Below, piece after piece: positions 55,156-60,031 of a DNA stretch of 60,031 nucleotides. A program made the translations under genes and the position numbers. The DNA comes from Lachnospiraceae bacterium (GTDB taxonomy: Bacteria; Bacillota; Clostridia; Lachnospirales; Lachnospiraceae). The DNA lies in NCBI GenBank assembly GCA_015057435.1, contig SVEJ01000014.1:1-60031 (forward strand), in the 5' to 3' direction. Each line of letters opens with the position of its first letter. Position 1 is the first letter of the stretch. The notes under the pieces were generated by a model. It was not told the DNA's origin. It saw nothing but the letters and a program-made list of their open reading frames with translations, and made no database searches.

Positions 55156-55896
55156 ATGTTAACAGGTAAGATTGCATTGGTGACCGGCGCAAGTCGTGGA
55201 ATTGGAAAAAGTACGGCGATAACACTTGCATCTTATGGTGCAACCGTAATTGTGAATTATAATGGTAGTAAAGATAAGGCAGATGAGGTAGTGGCTGAGA
55301 TTACCGGTAATGGCGGAAAAGCTGTTACATATTGTTGTAATGTATCTGACTATGATGCTGTAGAAACGATGATGAAAGACATTGTGAAGGAATATGGTTC
55401 TTTGGATATCTTGGTTAATAATGCCGGAATTACAAAAGATGGTCTGTTGATGAAGATGTCGGAGGCAGATTATGACGCAGTATTAGATACTAATTTAAAG
55501 GGTACATTTAATTGTGTAAAACACATATCTCGACAAATGCTGAAACAAAAATCAGGTAGAATTATTAATCTGTCGAGTGTTGTTGGTGTATATGGAAATG
55601 CAGGACAAGTTAATTATGCAGCATCAAAAGCAGGCGTGATAGGCCTTACGAAATCAGTTGCAAAAGAACTTGGTTCAAGAGGAATTACAGTGAATGCAGT
55701 TGCACCCGGTTTTATTGTGACAGAAATGACAGATGCAATGCCGGAAGAGGCAAAGAAACAAGTTGCGGAACATATTGCAATGAAGCGGTTAGGTGATGTG
55801 AAGGATGTAGCTGAAGTGGTAGCATTTTTAGCGTCAGACAAAGCAGCGTATGTAACCGGACAGGTCATCTGTGTAGATGGCGGAATGTCGTTGTAG
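55156..55896 (+). CDS. fabG: 3-oxoacyl-ACP reductase
   Basis: FabG carries out the first reduction of the elongation cycle with NADPH. The 246-residue short-chain dehydrogenase has the cofactor loop [21 protein letters not shown], catalytic Ser in INLSSVVG, and YAASKAG with the Tyr and Lys, then [11 protein letters not shown] and [12 protein letters not shown]. Two ATG codons stand side by side (55153 and 55156); the second is 5 bases from AAGGAGG and is chosen. fabF follows by 13 bases. Confidence 0.96.
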   Translation: MLTGKIALVTGASRGIGKSTAITLASYGATVIVNYNGSKDKADEVVAEITGNGGKAVTYCCNVSDYDAVETMMKDIVKEYGSLDILVNNAGITKDGLLMKMSEADYDAVLDTNLKGTFNCVKHISRQMLKQKSGRIINLSSVVGVYGNAGQVNYAASKAGVIGLTKSVAKELGSRGITVNAVAPGFIVTEMTDAMPEEAKKQVAEHIAMKRLGDVKDVAEVVAFLASDKAAYVTGQVICVDGGMSL

Positions 55897-55909
55897 GAAG
55901 GAGATTATT

Positions 55910-57151
55910 ATGAGACGAGTTGTTGTAACAGGTATGGGAGCAATTACTCCTATTGGTTTAAATGTTGATGAATTTTGGAATAGTGTAAAAGAGAGTAAGG
56001 TTGGTATTGGACCGATTACAAAGTTTGATGAGCCTGATTTTAAGGTAAAGCTTGCTGCTGAGGTAAAAGGTTTTGTTGCAAAGGAATACATGGATCCAAA
56101 GGCTGCGAAAAGAATGGAAGAATTTGCACAGTACGCTGTTGTTGCAACCAAGGAAGCGATGGAACAGGCAGGCTTGGATATGGAAAAAGAAGATCCATAT
56201 CGTGTTGGTATTGCTCTTGGTTCCGGTACCGGTAGTTTGCAGACCATTGAACGTAATATTAAAAGAATGAATGATAAGGGGATTAATCGTATGGAACCAC
56301 TTTGTGTTCCAATGATGATTTCCAATATGGCAGCAGGTAATGTTTCGATTTATTTTGGATTGAAGGGTAAATCTATTAATGTGGTTACAGCTTGTGCTTC
56401 CGGTAATCATAATATCGGTGAAGCATTCCGTACAATTCAATATGGTGATGCAGATGTGATGATTGCAGGTGGTACGGAAGCTGCGGTATGCCCTGTTGGT
56501 ATGGGTGGCTTTAATGCACTTACAGCGCTTAACACAACAGATGATCCTACAAGAGCATCTATTCCGTTTGACAAAGACAGAGCAGGATTTGTTCTTGGTG
56601 AAGGTGCCGGTGTTGTTGTTTTAGAAGAGCTTGAGCATGCAAAGGCAAGAGGTGCTAAGATATTAGCTGAAGTAGTTGGTTATGCGGCAACTTCCGATGC
56701 ATATCATATTACTTCTCCGGCAGAAGACGGTATGGGTGCAGCAAATGCTATGATTTTTGCAATGAAGGATGCCGGTATTGAGCCTGCAGACGTAGATTAT
56801 ATTAACGCGCACGGAACTTCAACACATCATAATGATTTGTTTGAAACAAGAGCGATTAAGATTGCTATGGGTGATGCGCAGAATAAGCCATATATCAGTT
56901 CTACAAAATCTATGGTTGGTCATTTGCTTGGAGCTGCCGGTGGCGTAGAATTTATTACTTGTGTAAAATCTATTGAAGAAGGATATATTCATGAGAACGT
57001 TGGTTTGCGCGAGTTAGATGATCCGGAAGAATTCACATTGAATTACGTAAAAAATCAAGGTGTTCATGCTGATGTTAATGTATGTATGTCTAATTCATTA
57101 GGATTTGGTGGACACAATGCTACTTTGGTAGTTAAAAAATATGTTGATTAA
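55910..57151 (+). CDS. fabF: Beta-ketoacyl-ACP synthase II
   Basis: FabF elongates acyl-ACP with malonyl-ACP. The 413-residue protein has RRVVVTGMGAITPIG at the start, the nucleophile Cys162 in TACASGNHNIGEA, the two histidines in NAHGTSTHHND and GHLLGAAGGVE, and NSLGFGGHNATLV at the end. GGAAGGAG precedes the ATG; a longer form would begin inside fabG. The fabF-fabZ gap contains a separate promoter and a hairpin. Confidence 0.96.
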   Translation: MRRVVVTGMGAITPIGLNVDEFWNSVKESKVGIGPITKFDEPDFKVKLAAEVKGFVAKEYMDPKAAKRMEEFAQYAVVATKEAMEQAGLDMEKEDPYRVGIALGSGTGSLQTIERNIKRMNDKGINRMEPLCVPMMISNMAAGNVSIYFGLKGKSINVVTACASGNHNIGEAFRTIQYGDADVMIAGGTEAAVCPVGMGGFNALTALNTTDDPTRASIPFDKDRAGFVLGEGAGVVVLEELEHAKARGAKILAEVVGYAATSDAYHITSPAEDGMGAANAMIFAMKDAGIEPADVDYINAHGTSTHHNDLFETRAIKIAMGDAQNKPYISSTKSMVGHLLGAAGGVEFITCVKSIEEGYIHENVGLRELDDPEEFTLNYVKNQGVHADVNVCMSNSLGFGGHNATLVVKKYVD

Positions 57152-57159
57152 GTAAATAG

Positions 57160-57188
57160 ATGACATTTTGTTGTTTTTTTGATAGAAT
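57160..57188 (+). promoter_or_regulatory. SigA-type promoter of the fabZ unit
   Basis: ATGACA (57160-57165; one base from TTGACA), 17-base spacer, TAGAAT (57183-57188). Start of transcription near 57195. It begins only 9 bases after the fabF stop. Confidence 0.65.
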
Positions 57189-57204
57189 GAACAAATGAGT
57201 GTAG

Positions 57205-57247
57205 AAAAGGGCTCTTATTTCAATGTTTTGAAGTAATGTGCCTTTTT
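57205..57247 (+). terminator. Hairpin between fabF and fabZ (terminator or attenuator)
   Basis: AAAAGGGC (57205-57212) pairs with GCCTTTTT (57240-57247) with one bulge, and inside it TTATTTCAA pairs with TTGAAGTAA. The T-run forms part of the outer stem. As at fabH, it follows a promoter within 20 bases. Confidence 0.65.
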
Positions 57248-57283
57248 CATTTCAAATTTTTAATTCATGGAGGACAGAATAAT

Positions 57284-57709
57284 ATGGAATTAGATATCAA
57301 ACAGATTATGGAAATAATACCGCATAGACAACCTTTTTTGCTGATTGACAGGGTGACGGAAATGGTACCGGGTCAGTCTATAAAAGGATATAAAAATGTT
57401 TCTTATAATGAACCGTTTTTTGCAGGACATTTTCCGGGAGAACCGGTAATGCCCGGTGTATTGCAGATTGAAGCATTGGCGCAATTGGGTGCAGTAGCAG
57501 TGCTATCAATGGAAGAGAACAAAGGGAAGATTGCATATTTTGCAGGGATAAAAGAAGCAAAGTTTAAGCAAAAGGTTGTTCCGGGCGATCGTCTTGATTT
57601 GGAATGTGAAATCATCAAAATAAAAGGACCTTTGGGTATCGGAGCAGTAAAGGCATCTGTTAATGGAAAATTGGCATGCAAAGCTGAGATTTCATTTATG
57701 ATTGGATAG
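57284..57709 (+). CDS. fabZ: 3-hydroxyacyl-ACP dehydratase
   Basis: FabZ removes water from 3-hydroxyacyl-ACP, giving the trans-2-enoyl product. The 141-residue hotdog-fold protein has IMEIIPHRQPFLLIDRV, the catalytic His in FAGHFPGEPVMPGVLQIEALAQ, with Glu in the same block, and FRQ-like KFKQKVVPGDRL. The start at 57284 (MELDIKQI) has GGAGG 12 bases upstream; an in-frame start at 57236 lies in the hairpin. apbE begins 9 bases after the stop. Confidence 0.95.
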   Translation: MELDIKQIMEIIPHRQPFLLIDRVTEMVPGQSIKGYKNVSYNEPFFAGHFPGEPVMPGVLQIEALAQLGAVAVLSMEENKGKIAYFAGIKEAKFKQKVVPGDRLDLECEIIKIKGPLGIGAVKASVNGKLACKAEISFMIG

Positions 57710-57718
57710 GAGATAGTG

Positions 57719-58789
57719 ATGAGATTTCTTGCAAGAAACAGGAAAATAATCAATATATTAGTGTTTATATGTTGTGTAATTCTATTTGTCTATTTTGCGT
57801 ATCTGACGATTACATCAAGTGATAGCAAGGTTGAGAATAAGACATATCCGGGTACTGCGATGGGAACATCTGTGAAAAAGAATATTTATGCAGATGATTT
57901 GTTAACCTGTGATGAGATTGATGCAATGATTGATGACACTTTGAAAGAGTTGGAAAATGAGATTTCGTTGAGAGTATCCGGATCAACTGTTCAAAATTTG
58001 AATAATAATTATGTTGTTGATGGTACCAACCAACTACCTGAGGAATTGCTTTCATATTTAAAATTCCAAATGCAGATATGTAAGGAGAGCAATGGAGCGT
58101 TCTCGCCATGTATTCGTCCGATCGCAGCATTATGGGGAATTGAAGAAGGTTTTGATGTTGTTCCGACTGAGGAAGAAATTGAAACAGTTTTGGGAAGATG
58201 TGCCGTATCCAATCTTGAAATTCTTGAAGACGGGGTCGTATTTCATGATTCAGGTATGCAGATTGACTTTGGTGCATCAGGAAAAGGAATTGCCTGTGAT
58301 TTGATCAAAGAAAAGCTTCAAGCTAGCAATGTCAGAGGTGCAGTTGTATCTATTGGTGGAAGTGTTTTGACGTATGGTGATAAAGGCAATAGCAAGGGTT
58401 GGCATATTGCGATTCAAGATCCGAGAGGAGAACAAGGTGCAATGCTTGGTATTGTAGATGTGGATGGCGAAGTAATGGTGTCTACATCCGGTGATTATGA
58501 AAAATATTTTGAAATAGACGGAAAGCGTTATCATCATATTTTTGATCCTCGTACAGGATATCCGGTTGATAACGGTTTGATCTCGGTTACAATTGTGTCC
58601 GACAACGGAATGCTTTCGGATGTCATGTCAACGGCATGCTTTGTAATGGGCTTAGAAGACGGAATGGAATATGCAAATCAAAAAGGTGTTGAGGCGATTT
58701 TTGTCACAGACCAAAAAGAGGTATATATAACAAAAGGGCTCAAAAAGACGTTTCGTCTACAGTCAGATGATTATAAGATTGTGAAGTAA
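57719..58789 (+). CDS. apbE: FAD:protein FMN transferase (ApbE)
   Basis: ApbE attaches FMN to threonine or serine in target proteins outside the membrane, such as Rnf/Nqr subunits or flavin-based reductases. The 356-residue protein has a membrane anchor (about 12-33), the GTAMGTSVKKNIYA start of the mature domain, ALWGIEEGF, DFGASGKGIACD, GGSVLTYGDKG, and the metal- and flavin-binding HHIFDPRTGYPVDNGLISVTIVS. AGGAGA lies 5 bases before ATG 57719; an adjoining GTG at 57716 is less likely. No flavin target with an S/T-G-A-S/T motif is evident nearby. Confidence 0.93.
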   Translation: MRFLARNRKIINILVFICCVILFVYFAYLTITSSDSKVENKTYPGTAMGTSVKKNIYADDLLTCDEIDAMIDDTLKELENEISLRVSGSTVQNLNNNYVVDGTNQLPEELLSYLKFQMQICKESNGAFSPCIRPIAALWGIEEGFDVVPTEEEIETVLGRCAVSNLEILEDGVVFHDSGMQIDFGASGKGIACDLIKEKLQASNVRGAVVSIGGSVLTYGDKGNSKGWHIAIQDPRGEQGAMLGIVDVDGEVMVSTSGDYEKYFEIDGKRYHHIFDPRTGYPVDNGLISVTIVSDNGMLSDVMSTACFVMGLEDGMEYANQKGVEAIFVTDQKEVYITKGLKKTFRLQSDDYKIVK

Positions 58790-58810
58790 TCTGCTTGGAG
58801 AATGTGTTTT

Positions 58811-59185
58811 ATGAAAGGTGAATTTGCTCCGCATTTAAAAAAGGGTGATTTTGTAATTATAATCGGTGTATTAGTTTTAGTTTTTGTTTTACTATGTTTT
58901 CTATATAACAAGGAAAACGGAGCATATGTATGTATACATGTTGATAAAACAAAAATGATATATCCTTTAGATGAAGATAGGAAGATTCCGATTTCGATTC
59001 AGGAGAAAACTACGAATGTGATTGTGATAAAAGACAAAATGGCCTTTATGGAAACTGCAGATTGTCCTGATCAGATTTGCGTAAAACACAGACCTATCCA
59101 AAAGGACAATGAGATGATAACATGTCTTCCGAATAAGGTTTTCGTTGAGATTATCAGCAAAGACGGAATAGATGTGGATAATTAA
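58811..59185 (+). CDS. NusG domain II-like membrane-anchored protein
   Basis: A 124-residue protein with one membrane helix (about 14-36), then an extracytoplasmic domain like the NusG-II family. Its marks are a pair of cysteines in ADCPDQICVKHRPIQ and the end MITCLPNKVFVEII. The cysteines could form a disulfide or bind something; function is unknown. GGAG is 10 bases before ATG 58811; the in-frame ATG at 58802 is only one base from it. The gene sits between apbE and a Gx-type membrane protein, an association seen in many Firmicutes. Confidence 0.85.
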   Translation: MKGEFAPHLKKGDFVIIIGVLVLVFVLLCFLYNKENGAYVCIHVDKTKMIYPLDEDRKIPISIQEKTTNVIVIKDKMAFMETADCPDQICVKHRPIQKDNEMITCLPNKVFVEIISKDGIDVDN

Positions 59186-59196
59186 ATGAGGTTTGT

Positions 59197-59682
59197 ATGA
59201 ATACAGGAAAAATTGCAAAAACAGGAATGCTATTAGCTATTTCCCTTGTTTTATCATATCTTGAAATGTTATTACCGGTTACGATTGCAGTTCCGGGTGT
59301 AAAAATAGGTTTGGGCAATATCATAACAATGTTTTTGTTATACCGCACAGATCTTAAGAGTACATTTATGTTCGTTTGTGTGAGAGTTGTACTTGCAGGC
59401 ATTTTGTTTTCCGGTATTTCGGGTATCATATACAGTCTTGCCGGCGGGATGGCATGCGTTTTAGTAATGTCTGTTTTAAAACGATTTTCATTCTTTTCTG
59501 TATTAGGTGTCAGTATGGCAGGTGCAATTGCGCATAATGTTGGACAGATTGTTGTTGCTGTAATTGTGATGGAGAATATTCACATTGCTTATTACCTTCC
59601 GGTTCTTTGTATATCTGGGGTCATATCCGGATTGCTGGTAGGGTATCTTGCATTTGTTATCATGAAAAGATATAGAGATTAG
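59197..59682 (+). CDS. Gx transporter-family / heptaprenyl diphosphate synthase component I-like membrane protein
   Basis: A 161-residue protein with about five membrane helices and the family's block LSYLEMLLPVTIAVPGVKIGLGNIITMFLLY. Similar proteins are annotated as heptaprenyl diphosphate synthase component I, but the fold looks like a small substrate-binding transporter subunit. Adjacent apbE and NusG-II genes suggest a role with flavin or quinone-like compounds; this is inference. Start follows TGAGGTTTGT. It is followed by a terminator. Confidence 0.85.
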   Translation: MNTGKIAKTGMLLAISLVLSYLEMLLPVTIAVPGVKIGLGNIITMFLLYRTDLKSTFMFVCVRVVLAGILFSGISGIIYSLAGGMACVLVMSVLKRFSFFSVLGVSMAGAIAHNVGQIVVAVIVMENIHIAYYLPVLCISGVISGLLVGYLAFVIMKRYRD

Positions 59683-59735
59683 TGTACCGATTGCTACGCA
59701 GATATAGAATAATTATAAAAAAAGAAATGAATGAT

Positions 59736-59785
59736 AAAAATATCTTGTGAGTGAGTTGATTTTTTCACTGAACGAGATATTTTTT
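59736..59785 (+). terminator. Rho-independent terminator after the apbE group
   Basis: AAAAATATCT (59736-59745) pairs with AGATATTTTT (59775-59784), with partial pairing of GAGTGA and TCACTG inside, then T's. Confidence 0.8.
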
Positions 59786-59842
59786 CTTTTTTTGTATGAA
59801 AAATTTAAATTCGCGAGAAAATAACACCATTTCAATAATTTG

Positions 59843-59872
59843 TTAGCAATTATGAAATAAATAGTATATAAT
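59843..59872 (+). promoter_or_regulatory. Likely promoter of the last gene
   Basis: TTAGCA (59843-59848), 18-base spacer, TATAAT (59867-59872), 47 bases before the ATG. Confidence 0.55.
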
Positions 59873-59918
59873 AGGAAAATATATGGTGGAATCTAAAAAT
59901 TAAGTTATGGAGGAGATT

Positions 59919-60031
59919 ATGAAAACACTACGAAAGAGAAATGTAAAACAATGGGGACGGCAGTTACTGTCCTTTGTGTTGATTGTAGCAATGGTACTTG
60001 GAGTAATTCCAGGTAGTGCTTATGCTACAGG
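59919..60031 (+). CDS. Secreted protein, only the N-terminus in the window
   Basis: GGAGGAG at 59909-59915 is followed after 3 bases by an ATG at 59919. The 37 visible residues form a classic signal peptide: positive start (KTLRKRNVKQWGRQ), hydrophobic core (LLSFVLIVAMVLGVI), and a cleavage site near PGSAYA. The frame runs off the end of the window, so the mature protein cannot be identified. Gut clostridia use such long leaders for large surface or extracellular proteins. Confidence 0.85.
   Translation, partial: MKTLRKRNVKQWGRQLLSFVLIVAMVLGVIPGSAYAT

Overview
The window is low-GC chromosomal DNA from a Firmicute, most likely a clostridial gut or rumen anaerobe of the Lachnospiraceae type. 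I cannot name the genus. Pointers are strong A/G-rich ribosome binding sites, a T-box leader, a PASTA kinase, Spo0A-type DNA-binding domains, a meso-diaminopimelate type MurE (DNPR motif), RqcH, an acetyl-CoA type MetA, and tRNA without an encoded CCA. No phage, insertion sequence or CRISPR array is visible.

Layout. Positions 1-5.4 kb are accessory in feel: three membrane-linked XRE regulators, a CPBP protease, and a lone trpB behind a tryptophan T-box. From 5.4-10.7 kb come an AraC regulator, a MutS-like ATPase with an esterase-like hydrolase, and two tandem Spo0A-like genes that have both lost the phosphorylation site. From 10.8-30.6 kb the genes are mostly core: glgA, rqcH, yicC-gmk-rpoZ, murE-priA, then def-fmt-rsmB-rlmN-stp-prkC-rsgA-rpe-thiN, and a sodium/proline-type symporter.

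At 30.8-31.8 kb an RlmH with an intact SAM site but no C-terminal tail faces, tail to tail, a second RlmH-like gene with the tail but a broken SAM site. The second gene lies just downstream of tRNA-Arg(CCG). RlmH is known to build its active site from two subunits, so this looks like a split, heterodimeric version; it is the most interesting object in the window.

From 32-44.5 kb lie cyclic-di-GMP enzymes (a LacI-sensor GGDEF protein; a membrane GGDIF-EAL protein next to a receptor-like protein lacking the signalling domain), Lrp, RluF, ligA, metA, yqeY and a SpoVB-like flippase. From 44.5-52.8 kb there is a sulfur and metal region: iscR-like, cysteine desulfurase, nifU, mnmA, a leucine-rich-repeat secreted protein, cysK, and two G3E/CobW-type P-loop proteins, one with six 15-residue His/Cys repeats. 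From 53-57.7 kb is a short fatty acid synthesis cluster (fabH-D-G-F, then fabZ), followed by apbE, a NusG-II protein and a Gx-type membrane protein. The window ends inside a secreted protein gene.

Genes work together as translation and ribosome maturation (def, fmt, rsmB, rlmN, rsgA, rlmH pair, rluF, mnmA, rqcH), cell wall and signalling (murE, prkC/stp, flippase), sulfur flow (cysK to desulfurase to NifU/MnmA), and membrane lipid synthesis. All functions are inferred from sequence motifs read by eye; no database search was run.
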